A stretch of DNA of 64,000 nt, taken from contig CM070873.1 in the NCBI GenBank assembly GCA_036365515.1, positions 189,962,604 to 190,026,603 on the forward strand, in the 5' to 3' direction. The notes beneath the pieces were generated by a model. That model was given only the letters and a program-made list of their open reading frames with translations. It was not told where the DNA came from and ran no database searches. The position numbers and the translations under genes were made by a program. Numbering within the stretch: position 1 is the first letter of the stretch; each line of letters starts with the position of its first letter. Source of the DNA: Torymus aiolomorphi (lineage: Eukaryota; Arthropoda; Insecta; Hymenoptera; Torymidae). Shown here one piece after another: positions 1-9,854 of this stretch.

Positions 1-812
1 AATAAACCCCAAGCTCCTAAACCAACATACCCCACGCACAGCGAGTACTAATAAAATTTTATATAATAAACTCCAAGCTCCTAAACCCACATACCCCACG
101 CACAGCAAGTTGCTAATAAACATTGGAAATAATAAACCCTAAGCTCCTAAACCCACATAACCCACTCACAGCCAGTTACTAATAAAATTTTAAATCATAA
201 ACCTGAAGCTCCTAAAGCCACATACCCCGTGCACAGCGAGTGACTAATAAAAAGTTTAAACAATAAACCCCAAGCTCCTAAACCAACATACGCCACGCAC
301 AGCGACTACTAATAAAATTTTATATAATAAACCCCAAGCTCCTAAACCCACATACCCTACGCACAGCGACTTGCTAAAAAAAGTTTAAATTATAAACCCT
401 ACGCTCCTAAACCCACCTACCACACGCATAGCGAGTTACTAATAAAAACTTTTAATAATAAACGCGAAGCTCCTAAACCCACCTACCCCACGCACAGCGA
501 GTTACTAATAAAATTTTAAATCATAAAACTCAAGCTTCTAAACCCACATTCCTCACTCAGAGCGAGTACTAATAAAATTTTATAGAATAAACCCGAAGCT
601 CCTAAACCCACATACCCCACGCACAGCGAGTTAGTAATACAAAATTTTAATAATAAACCCGAAGATTCTAAACTCACATACCCCACACACAGCGAGTTGT
701 TAAAGAAAGTTTAAATAATAAACCTCACGCTCCTAAACCCATCTACCCCACGCACAGCGAGTACTAATAAAATTTTATATAATAAACCCTAAGCTTCTAA
801 ACCCAATTACCC
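1..812. repeat. Degenerate satellite array, ~64-66 bp units
   Basis: About 12-13 head-to-tail units are visible. Each contains a core close to AAGCTCCTAAACCCACATAC followed by CCCACGCACAGCGAGT and an AT-rich linker ending in aataaa. Unit starts lie near 1, 65, 131 and so on, with one- or two-base length drift and scattered substitutions between units. There is no spacer/repeat alternation and no coding potential. The array runs off the left edge, so its full length is unknown. It could be a local minisatellite or the edge of a larger satellite block. Confidence 0.9.
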
Positions 813-1092
813 CGTGCACAGCAAAATTTTCAAAATTTTGAAAAGTTTCTTATTTAAATTTTTAGAAAATTTTAAAAAATACACGAAAATTTCTGAAAAA
901 ATTCTAGCATATTCTTTGATAGATTCTAAGCATTTTTTGTTCTTTGCAATTTTTTTCCAAAAGTTAAGAGTTTTCGAACGAAAAAATCATAAACTTTCTA
1001 AATGATTTATCAAGAATATTTATTCCCCAGTAAAATCCAAGAATAATGTTTTATAAATGAATTTATTAAATTAGTTCTAATTATTATTTCAG

Positions 1093-1177
1093 AGCAACGA
1101 TGGAAGAAGTTGATATTGAAGGATCCACACCAGGTCTAGGATTAGTTCGCGATGGTACACCATGTGGGGACAATTTG
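1093..1177 (+). CDS. Internal exon of an ADAM-like metalloprotease (cysteine-rich domain)
   Basis: An 85-bp open segment is bounded by a splice acceptor (ttattatttcag, ending at 1092) and a donor (gtaagat, from 1178). It begins with the last base of a codon and ends on a codon boundary. The translation includes STPGLGLVRDGTPCGDNL. The pattern G-L-V-x-D-G-T-x-C-G is characteristic of the start of the cysteine-rich region in ADAM-family membrane metalloproteases, just after the disintegrin domain. Codon use and GC content differ from the AT-rich flanks. I could not find the neighbouring exons: sequence after 1400 contains an acceptor-like tatag but no convincing continuation of the expected Cys pattern. 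The gene therefore probably has long introns and this window holds one exon. ADAM membership is inferred from the motif; the subfamily (ADAM11/22/23-like or meltrin-like) is not decidable. Confidence 0.6.
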
Positions 1178-1652
1178 GTAAGATTTGTTTGACACAATTT
1201 GATAGAATTTCGTGTAAGGCTGAACCTATCTCACATTGGGCAGCCAGGGTATGTCCATGTCGCCAATTTTGGTTTTCAAATGTGTTATCTTTGGTCTAAA
1301 ATGATTAAACAAGAAATTTTTCATTTTTTAATTGTGCTAAAATCGGATATGTTGTGCACTATTAAAAATTTACACAGAATCCTGTCTGATATATTTTTAT
1401 AGGTTATGTTCAAACTGCTACTGTTCACGAATTATGTAAGCTTCTTTGTAAAGGATGCAGTATATTAGTGACAAGAGGGTTGCATCTACTTTGAAAATTG
1501 ATTTCTGCCACCTAAGAATAAAGCCCAGTGCACATAATTCCGGAAATGTGTAGTACTAAGGGATATATATATATAATATATATATATTTCTTACAAGGAG
1601 TCTCTCAGATTCGGAACCTAGATTCACTCAAGTCGTAGGATATGTTATCTTA
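1178..1652. other. Intron-like AT-rich spacer
   Basis: No ORF or RNA gene can be supported. If the exon at 1093-1177 is real, this is the start of its downstream intron. A short (TA)n tract lies near 1563-1587. Confidence 0.5.
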
Positions 1653-3170
1653 TATACAGGGTGTGTCAAAAGTTCCGGGACGGCCAGTTATCTCAGCGGG
1701 AATGCATTTTCGGAAAAAATGTTTCATACAAAAGATGTAGGATTTTTCCCTGTCTATCTGATGGTGACCTTGAATTTGACCTTAGGCTTGACCTTCAAGG
1801 TCATTTGAAGGTCAAGTCGAATTTTTTAAATGGGAAGCCCCCTTTTTTATTGCGGAAACCGAAAGAGGGAAAAATTCTCTTTCCACCGATATAAGATACA
1901 TACGGGGTCAAATGTGATCTAGAGGTCGTTTCAAGGTCAAGTCGGTAAAATGAGGTCAAATTGATCTTTGGCAGTCCATAGCATGGAAACTAAGGGCGTT
2001 GGGAAAAAACTTTCCATACGAAAGTTTCCGCAAATCGAATGGAGCATCTGATGGTGACCTTGAATTTGACCTTGGGCTTGACCTTCAAGGTCATTTGAAT
2101 GTCAAGTCGAATTTTTTGAATGGGAACCCTCTTTTTGTTGCAGAAATGCGGGCGACGGACGCATGGGTTTTCGGGGTCGCTGAACCCGTATCTGGGGTCG
2201 GTTTGCCCCGCTGGATCGACCCAAGGTCGTTCCAAGGTCAAACTAGAAGGAATTGCAGAAGGTGCTTAAAACCACGGACACATGGGTTTTCGGGGTCGCT
2301 GAACCCGTATCTGGGGTCGGTTTGCCCCGTTGGGTCGACCCAAGGTCGTTCCAAGGTCAAACCAGAAGGAATTGCAGAAGGTGCTTGAAACCACGGACCC
2401 ATGGGTTTTCGGGGTCGCTGAACCCGTATCTGGGGTCGGTTTGCCCCGTTGGGTCGACCCAAGGTCGTTCCAAGGTCAGCGGTGATTAGCCAGGTCCCAG
2501 GTCTGGGTTTTGATCCAGAAACGTTTGCACAAAAAATGTTTTTTAACGCCCTGATACACGAAATTCGATAGGGTGTCCAGATGATCGGAGTATAAGAACG
2601 TTGACCTTCAAATGACATTCAGCTCACTTTTAACCCCGTATGTATCTTACACCCCTGGAAAGGTAAGTTTTCCCGCATTTCTGCAACAAAAAGAGGGTTC
2701 CCATTCAAAAAATTCGACTTGACCTTTAAATGACCTTGAAAGTCAAGCCCAAGGTCAAATTCATGGTCACCATCAGATGCTCCATTCGATTTGCGGAAAC
2801 TTTCGTATGGAAAGTTTTTTCCCAACGCCCTTAGTTTCCATGCTTTGGACTGCCCAAGATCAATTTGACCTCATTTTACCGACTTGACCTTGAAACGACC
2901 TCTAGATCACATTTGACCGCATATGTGTCTTATATCGTTGGAAAGAGAATTTTTCCCTCTTCCGGTTTGCGCAATAAAGAGGAGGGTTCCCATTTAAAAA
3001 ATTCGACTTGACCTTCAAATGACCTTGAAGGTCAAGCCCAAGGTCAAATTCAAGGTCACCATCAGATAGCCAGGGAAAAATCCTACATCTTTTGTATGAA
3101 ACATTTTTTCCGAAAATGCATTCCCGCTGAGATAACTGGACGTCCCGGAACTTTTGACACACCCTGTATA
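1653..3170. mobile_element. Foldback (long inverted repeat) DNA element
   Basis: The left end reads TATACAGGGTGTGTCAAAAG and the right end is its reverse complement at 3151-3170. The arms stay complementary for several hundred bases (about 1653-2150 against 2610-3170). Each arm holds an internal direct repeat of about 290 bp (compare 1760-1860 with 2050-2150). The loop carries three copies of a 119-bp tandem repeat. If the element is taken as CAGGGTG...CACCCTG, both flanks show TATA, suggesting a TATA (or TA) target duplication. The short ORFs across the arms are shadows of the repeats with no recognisable domain, so the element is non-autonomous. The arms are packed with AGGTCA/TGACCT hexamers. 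Superfamily not assigned. Confidence 0.85.
2146..2485. repeat. 119-bp tandem repeat, about 3 copies, in foldback loop
   Basis: The string CATGGGTTTTCGGGGTCGCT recurs at 2162, 2281 and 2400, exactly 119 bp apart. Each unit ends with CCAAGGTCA followed by a related sequence. The copies are nearly identical, so the amplification is recent relative to the arms. Confidence 0.9.
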
Positions 3171-4086
3171 ACTATGAAAGGTCGTACAGTTCCACATCCA
3201 AACGCTTTCATTATTATAAGTTATAAGAGATTGAATTCTTTAAAAATTAAGTGATTTTTTCACCTAAAATCACCCATTTGGCGGCTAAACCTTCTTTTTA
3301 TGCCTGTAAACAAAACTTTAAACATTTTTATGTGTTAAAATATGACATAGTTTAGTAGATTATATAATAATTTTTAACAAAAATATACATTGGTATTTTA
3401 TATTATTTTATATTATCTTTTTCGAAAACATCAAATTCTATTTTTGTCAATATACTTGCTTTAATCACAATGAAATCAATTGTCGACTGGGAAGTATCGT
3501 TTATTGGCTAAGTTTACTGAATTTGTAATCCAATGTAAAGAATATGCAAAAAATATATTTATTAATGAGTCCTTAATATCTGCCATCCCATTAAAAATAA
3601 TTGAAATGAAAGCTTGATCATATTTAGATTTTGGTATACGGTGCAAAATTTTGATACATTACTTGTACATTGATGAAATAATGTAAAAAAAAAACAAAAT
3701 TATATATATCTGATTGAAAATATTAATGAAGTTTTCTTAAGCTGTCCTTTTGAAGTTACTGTCAGACTGAAATCTTGACGATTTTTTAAACACTTTGAAA
3801 ACTTTCATTTCTTTCTTGTTGTACTTTATCCATCAATATTTCCACTTTAGTTTATTATGAATAAATTATCTACTGTTAAGGCTGCGAAGGCTTGAGAATG
3901 CCAGTTGGTCTCTGTGAATTATTCTCATTCGTTGGTGAGGGAATCTCGATCGATTCAGAAATTTTGTCCTTACAAGGAAAGGATACTTACAAGGAGAGAT
4001 TTCTGGTACCCAAAAATGAAGCCCAGTGCTCACATTTCCGTCAAATGGTCCCTTTTTCTTGAGATATGGGCAATTTAATCTCGAGT
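3171..4086. other. AT-rich spacer, no gene seen
   Basis: No supported ORF, RNA or inverted repeat. A short stretch near 4018-4045 (around gcccagtgctcacatttccg) resembles 1523-1545, so both may be fragments of one old repeat. Confidence 0.5.
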
Positions 4087-5020
4087 CCGGCGGCCGGACT
4101 ACCCGCGAATGAGAGAGAGAGAGAGAGAGAGAGTGCGAGAGACGCCAGTTCCAGCCTGCGCAGCGGCAGAGGACCCTCCGGCAGCCAAGCCAGCGGCAAG
4201 AGCGAGAGACACCGATGGCAACGCGCGTAACCGCAAGGTAGGTCCTGGCCAGGGACGCGCGCGCGCTCTCCCCGCGGACGACGAGCGTCCGGAGAGCGAG
4301 ACTCGGGCGAGCGAGCGAGGCTCACCGACGCGCGCGTGTGGGTCGGTCGCGCGCGGCGACCGGCCGACGTCGGTGCGAGCCGCCTTTGCGTGTGCGTGTA
4401 CACGGTCGCATGTACTCGCGCTCCGCGTGCGCGGGCGCACCCCCCGTATCGGCGCGTATAGAGCATACGCGCCGCATGTATTACAGTTCCGCTGCCCGAG
4501 GGGCAATAAAGGCAAAGTCCTTGTTTTAAGAACGCGTACGCGAGTGATTTAATACACCTACCCCGATCCCTTTTCCTAGTCGGTGGCGCGGCGGTATAGA
4601 ATACCACCGGCCTCCGCGGGCGCGAGTACGCGGTACTCGCGCAATTCTGAGCAGCCGAGGAAGCACGCGCGGGAGAGAGAAAGCGCGACAGTGAAGTCGC
4701 GCGTTGTAACGCCGGCAGGGGCCTGATTCTAAATGTGTCTCGGCCTCGAGACAACTGCTTTTCCTTTTAAAGGAGCTCCCTGATTGGTCTACAGCTCCGG
4801 ATTTGGTGTGTCTCGACGTCGAGACAAATTTAGAATCAGGCCCCAGGTACGGCTGCCGACGAAGGCAGCCGACGGCGAGCGACGGCGCGCAGGCAAGGAC
4901 GAGGAGATTTCGCCGAGGGTTGGCACGAGCAAGTGCTCGGGCCACATTTCTTTGCTGCGCCGTTCATCGGCATTTCCGCTTAGAGGAAGCGAATAACCGC
5001 GCCAAACTTACCCCGTTACA
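4087..5020 (+). repeat. 5' LTR of Gypsy-A, 5'-truncated, with MITE insertion
   Basis: Aligns with 12988-13735 from cggcggccggact onward and ends CCGTTACA at 5020, just before the primer-binding site. It includes a (GA)n run near 4110-4132, a donor-like CAAGGTAGGT at 4236-4245, and AATAAA at about 4505, a plausible poly(A) signal also present in the 3' LTR near 13389. Sequence matching the first ~450 bp of the 3' LTR is absent upstream of 4087. Arg/Ser-rich open frames on both strands here reflect GC-rich composition, not genes. Confidence 0.85.
4719..4843. mobile_element. 125-bp MITE inside the Gypsy-A 5' LTR
   Basis: Terminal inverted repeats are GGGCCTGATTCTAAAT at the left and the complementary ATTTAGAATCAGGCCC (one mismatch) at the right. 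Inner palindromic segments are TGTCTCGGCCTCGAGAC and its partner. The 3' LTR lacks the insertion: its uninterrupted site reads gccggcaggtacgg, so the insertion duplicated CAG (4716-4718 and 4844-4846). A 3-bp duplication with GGGCC-type termini fits PIF/Harbinger-like MITEs. That superfamily call is inference because the element has no coding capacity. Confidence 0.88.
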
Positions 5021-5022
5021 AC

Positions 5023-5040
5023 TGGCGCCCTTAACGTGTG
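5023..5040 (+). promoter_or_regulatory. Primer-binding site of Gypsy-A
   Basis: TGGCGCCCTTAACGTGTG begins two bases after the LTR end. The TGGCGCC start at this position is typical of tRNA-primed minus-strand synthesis in Gypsy elements. Gypsy-B has TGGCGCCACAACG at the matching place. The tRNA is not identified. Confidence 0.75.
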
Positions 5041-5888
5041 GAAACATGATTACCTGCCACCGACGAGCGTGCGGGAAATTGGATTAGAGGGCAAAAACAA
5101 CCTTTTTTTTTATTTTTCGTTTCTCTTGTTTTTGGAAAATCGAGAATAAAACGTAAAATTTGAAATTAGGTTAAATCAAATCAGGTTTTTTACTACGGAT
5201 TGTAGAATCGGGTGGTGCGAATAATCGCGACGCACCGGGTACGAAAATATCGCGAGCGCGCGATAACTACGAGTGTAAGCGTCTGTGTGTGTGTGTGTGT
5301 GTGTGCGAATAATAAACATTGTCTTGCTCCAGGAAAGATCAGCACATGAGAGCTGAGAGTAAAGTAAATATTGACGGTTCGACGAGAATTTAACTTTCAC
5401 TTTCCCTTTCTTTTGTCGCGTTAGTTAATAGAATAACTATCGAATTAAGGGAGTAATTAACGAGATAGAGAACCGATAAACATGATTAGGAAAAAAAAAT
5501 AACCTGTCCTTTTTTTCTTTTCTCGTTATTCTACAGTTAAAATTTTTTTTTGCCTTTTTTAGTTCCTTTTTCGTGCTTCAGCAGTTTTTCTTTGTTTTTT
5601 TTTCTATTAATTCCTTTTCGGCGGTTTTCGCCGAAGAGAATAAAGGCGACAGAAGGAAGCGGTTCATCGTCTCTCAGCGGTGGTAGAGAGATTGTGAGCC
5701 ACACCTGAGAGTCGAACCGGAATATACACACACACGCACTTGATCGGAATGTACCTGATAGGAGAAACATTACTTTGTATATTTTTTTTGTGTTGTATTT
5801 TTGGTGCGCCCATTCGATACGCGAACGTACTCGTTTAGCTGCGCACAGGTATACTCCGGAAGAGGTTTAATTGTAAACGAACGCAACG
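5041..5888 (+). other. Untranslated leader of Gypsy-A
   Basis: No convincing ORF. It contains a (GT)n tract at about 5285-5304, several poly(T) runs, and a donor-like CAGGTATAC near 5847. It leads directly to the gag ATG at 5889. Any packaging signal would be expected here but none is recognisable by eye. Confidence 0.6.
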
Positions 5889-7900
5889 ATGGGAGAGTCT
5901 GCAGCCAAAGCCATCGATAATTGGTGCAGATGCCTCACCGAGGACGAGACACTGCCCTACACGCAAGCGCTCGGACTGAAGAGAAGCGGCGGAACGTTCC
6001 TGAAGCTAGAGCACATCAGCAAGTGGCTGGCAGGCGACCACGATCCAGAGGATTTTGAAGGCGTAGCCGCCGCTGACGAGCATTCCGCGTGGGTGGAACG
6101 CGCAAATGCTCGCCGCACGTTCCTGGATCGAACGTCCAGCTCGGAACACGACATATCGTGGGCAAACTCCACGTCGGACGAGCCGCATCCGCTCGAGGTA
6201 TTAAAAACGGACGAGGTGGTCCAGAAAAACCTTGAGCGCATTCGCGAATGGGCAGCTCACGCAACCACAGTCGACAGCGAAGAGGAAACGAAGTGTCAGG
6301 GTAACACAACCAACAATGAGGCGGAAAAGAGCGAGCAAGCCTCAGCCGATAACAGGCCGGCAATGTTCGAGATGTCTATGGCAGATGGCACGACGCTGCA
6401 GGTGCCAATCGACTGGGTAGTATACATGGCCGCGGTCGATCAGAAACTTCGGCAGATCGAAGAATCGACGCGAATCATGGCGACCAGTCAAACACACCAG
6501 CCGAACGCAATCAGCACTCGGCGAGAGAGCGCCGAGGTGATGCGACGAGTAACCTTCAACGACGACATGCCGGCCGGCCAAAATCGGGAAAATCCGCGAG
6601 ATGAGACGCAGTTGAGAGGTCCGTCCTCTCGGCTAGACATCGGCGGGGGCTGCCGACCCCGATACAGCAGCCCATTTCGAGGCCTCGACAGTCTCCGGCG
6701 GATGAGAGGCCGCCGCCGTCTATTACTCCGCTGTCGCGCCGAACCGGGTTCGGCGGCACCTGGGGGGGGGGGGGAGTGGATCACAGAGCCAGCCAGTTGA
6801 AACGACTGACTCTGAGATAAGGCGCGAACCAAGAGAAAGGTCAATGCCAGGATCGTTCAAAGAATCGAACCGCACGACAGGCGGCGGACTCCGAGATGTC
6901 GGCCAAGTAGTGCGCCGATGGGGATTCAACTTCGCCGGCGATCCTGGCAAAAGCATCGACACCTTCCTCGAGCGAGTCGAGGAAAATTGGGAAATCGCCA
7001 AGCTTACGGAAGAGGAAATACTGAGTGCCCTTCCGGAGCTATTCGTCGGCGTAGCCGGTACCTGGGTGCGATTCAACAGGACGAGCTGGATAACCTGGGA
7101 GGAATTCTGTCGCCGGATATGGCAATGGTGCGGCATGACTGACCGTGTACAGCAACGGCTGAGGCACGAGGTCGCTTTGAGAACGCAAGGACCGGAAGAG
7201 TCCGTGCGTGATTATGTTACGTGCCTCGAAGTAATGATGCGGAAGATGGAGCCACTGCCGACGCTCGACTTCAAGCTGGGGACGCTACACTGGAACATGA
7301 AGCCGCGACTGCAGCAGCTCATTCGACGAAGCGACTTCGAAGACTTGAGACATTGCTGGATTTAGCAATGGAGGCGGAGCTAGCAGTGGACGCGGAAAAG
7401 TCCTTCAAACCTCCGCCGCCGCCGGAGTCGTGCGTGTACGCGCAGTGGGCGTACAAACCCCACAAACCGGCTCCGCCTAAGGTGAAGGCCGCGGCGGTAG
7501 AGACAAAGCAGCCGCCGACTCCACCGCCACCGAAAACGCCGACGATAGAAGAAACGATCGAGCGATTCGCGAAGGTGATCCTGGAGAGGATGCAACGAAT
7601 GCCACCGAAGCAACTGCCCCCTCCTCCACCTGCACCCCCTTCGCCGCGGAACTGGAGCGGAGAGAAAGGGGTACGGAGAAAGAAGAGTAGCTCCGAATGC
7701 CCCAGCAGGAGGACGAGTAGAAGAAGTGAGAAATCCAACTCCAGCAGCGATTCGAGCGAAGAAGACCGAGCCAAGAGGTCGCCAAGGAGGACAGGCGAAC
7801 CGAGCGCACCAGCACCGGGAGCATTCAGCTGTTATGGATGCGGCGCTCCCTGAGTAATTCGCCGAAATTGCCCGAAGTGCGCGGGAAACGTACCTCAGGC
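5889..7900 (+). pseudogene. gag: Gypsy-A gag (broken)
   Basis: Structural polyprotein of the retrotransposon particle. The ATG at 5889 opens a frame that stays open to 6800 but is only convincingly gag-like to about 6600. Its N-terminal part (TQALGLKRSGG...; RRTFLDRTSS; PHPLEVL) aligns with Gypsy-B gag (MQALGLQQSDL...; RRAFIDLT; PHPFITLL). A 13-base G run at about 6762-6774 coincides with a shift to the next frame. There a typical retrotransposon gag domain appears (WGFNFAGDPGKSIDTFLERV, 6918 onward). Another shift near 7345 leads to a proline-rich spacer and a Ser/Arg-rich stretch. A C-terminal zinc knuckle begins CYGCGAP at about 7830 but is cut by TGA at 7851-7853, with the remaining Cys residues (NCPKC) just beyond. 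At least two frameshifts and one nonsense codon. Confidence 0.85.
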
Positions 7901-8443
7901 GAAGTAAGCGGGGTTACCGCTTCATCTGCCGAAGTCCCAGCACTAAATCCGGACGCCGCAGCCGGGCATATAACGGCTGAGCCGGCAGCCGAGCACGAGC
8001 AGGAATCGCGGTGGTGGCTACAGGTGGCGATCGGAAATTACAGACTCCGCGCCCTCTACGATACGGGAGCTTCACGCACCGTAATTGGGGCGGTCGGACT
8101 ACAGCTCACCTCCGCGTTAGGGCGACCATTAATGCCGAGCTACGATCGCCGCGCGAAACTCGTCGGAGGACAGACAGCGACGATCGCCGATTACGTCGAG
8201 CTGCCGTTCGAGGTAGCTGGCGTAAAGCGAGACATTCGGGTAGCGGTGCTGCCGGATGACAAAGTGGATTGTTACTTAGGCGCAAATTTTGTCAGAGCCT
8301 TCGGTACGATCCACGGCCCCATCAACAACCAATTGATCGTGAGCGCGGCGGATAAGCGCGTAGACTTGGAAGTCGCGGGGGTCTCATCCGTCGAGGCGCT
8401 AGAGGTATCGTCGATCGGCCTCGAAGACGTCACGGAAGGATAG
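7901..8443 (+). pseudogene. Gypsy-A aspartic protease
   Basis: Retroviral-type aspartic protease that would mature the gag-pol polyprotein. The frame is open from 7838 to 8443. WWLQVAIGNYRLRALYDTGA contains the catalytic D-T-G (about 8060-8068), followed by the flap and hydrophobic strands ending near CYLGANFVRAFG. Gypsy-B has the same arrangement (RLRALFDTGASRTGI...CYLGVNFIKKF). It is in a different frame from the end of gag, so either programmed frameshifting or decay separates them. It ends with TAG at 8441-8443, and the same frame resumes into reverse transcriptase, so this stop is probably a decay mutation. Confidence 0.85.
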
Positions 8444-9854
8444 AGCCAGGAGATGGCAGAGCTGGTAGGCCGAGTTCTCGGCGGGGAGGGCCAAGCTCTC
8501 GGCCGCACTACATGAGCGAGCCACCACATTGAAGTGGGGAGTGCAAGCCCCGTGAAGCAGCGTTATTACCCGGTGTCCAAGAAGCTCGAAGAGGATGTGC
8601 ACCGTCAAGTGATCAAGATGCTCGAATCCGGGGTAATCGAGCCTTCTACGAGCGCGTGGTCGAGCCCCGTCGTTATGATACGGGAAAGCAACGACAAGTA
8701 CCGTTTCTGCATCGATTTTCGGAAATTGAACGCGGTTTCGAAGGCAGACGCGTACCCGCTGCCGTACATGGACGCGATATTGCGCAAACGGAAGAGCGCA
8801 AAATATATTTCGACACTCGACCTAAGCTCAGCGTATCACCAAATTCCGCTGACGCCGGAATCGAAGGAGCTGACGGCATTCACAGTGCCCGGATTGGGCC
8901 TGTCAGTTCACGAGAGTGCCATACGGCCTATCTCAGGCCGGAGCGACGTTTCAACGCCTGGTGGACAAAGTCATCGGCCCCGAGCTCGAGCCGTACACCT
9001 TCTCGTACCTCGATGATATCATCATCGCGACAGAGACGTATGAGGAGCATTTGAAATGGCTCGAGTACGTGCTGAAGCGCGTTAAAGAGGCCGGGTTGAC
9101 GATCAACCGTGAGAAGAGTGTGTTTGGCAAGACTGAAGTCAAATACCTCGGTGTGCTCGTCAACCGGGACGGATTCCAGCCGGATCCTGATAAGATCGAG
9201 CCGATGATAAACTTTCCGGTACCAAAGAACTTGAAGCAACTGCGCCGCTTCATGGGAATGGAATCTTGGTACCAAAAGTTCTTGAAAGACTTTGCCACGA
9301 TAGCCGAACCGCTCACGGCGCTAACGAAGAAGGATCGACGATATGAATGGGGCGACACACAGCAAGAGGCTTTCGAGAAGATAAAAGCCCTAGTGTCCTC
9401 GGCTCCTGTCCTCGCCAGATCCTCGTTCGATGTTCAGTTCGTCGTACAGACAGACGCGAGTGACACCGGCATCGGCGCAGTGTTGTTGCAAGTAATCGAG
9501 GGACAGGAACAAGTCCTCGAATTCGCCAGCCGAACACTTTCGCCAGCGGAGCGCAATTACAGTGTCACGGAGCGGTGATCTGGGCGATCAAGAAGTTCCG
9601 CCCGTACATCGAAGAATATCACTTCTTGGTGGTAACAGACCATAGGAGCTTGCGATGGCTGCAGCCTGCACAGCCCCACCGGAAGACTGGCGAGGTGGGC
9701 TCTCGAGTTGCAGGGACACTCCTTCGATGTGGAACATCGAAAGGGCGCGCTGAACCACGTGTCCAATGCGCTTTCGCGCATGTACGAAGAGGAAGACGAC
9801 CTCGAAGTGTACACGAGCACGTGGTCCGACGGTACCAAAGATGAGTGGTACTGA
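8444..9854 (+). pseudogene. pol: Gypsy-A reverse transcriptase / RNase H
   Basis: RT motifs in order: VKQRYYPVSKKLEED, GVIEPSTSAWSSPVV, YRFCIDFRKLNAVS, ISTLDLSSAYHQIPL (catalytic Asp), MPYGLSQAGATFQRL, FSYLDDIII (catalytic YLDD), then the connection (LRRFMGMESWYQKFL) and RNase H (VVQTDASDTGIGAVLLQ; VVTDHRSLRWLQ; HVSNALSRMYEEED). Breaks: TGA at about 8512-8514, a frameshift near 8898 between palm motifs, one near 9572 inside RNase H, another near 9660-9700, and TGA at 9852-9854. Same order and high similarity to Gypsy-B at 52010-50640. It would copy genomic RNA into cDNA if intact. Confidence 0.9.

Noticed and set aside
1..812. Possible CRISPR-like array
   Set aside because: Units are contiguous and degenerate along their whole length, with no unique spacers, no cas genes, and a eukaryotic context.
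814..1005. 63-codon ORF after the satellite
   Set aside because: AT-rich Phe/Lys-biased frame of the kind expected by chance; no motif.
1403..1440. Possible next ADAM exon after 'tttttatag'
   Set aside because: None of the three frames continues the expected Cys-rich ADAM pattern and the segment stops quickly.
1510..1560. Resemblance of 'aagcccagtgcacataattccgg' to 4018-4045
   Set aside because: Only ~25 bp similar; too short to define a repeat by eye, could be chance or a tiny remnant.
1990..2618. ORFs of ~80-130 codons across the foldback element
   Set aside because: They follow the inverted and 119-bp tandem repeats; mirror-image frames on both strands and no recognisable domain.
4041..4945. 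Arg/Ser-rich ORFs on both strands at the Gypsy-A 5' LTR (and the equivalents at 12153-13540)
   Set aside because: GC-rich LTR DNA without stops by composition; the same frames occur in both LTR copies on the antisense strand and have no domain.
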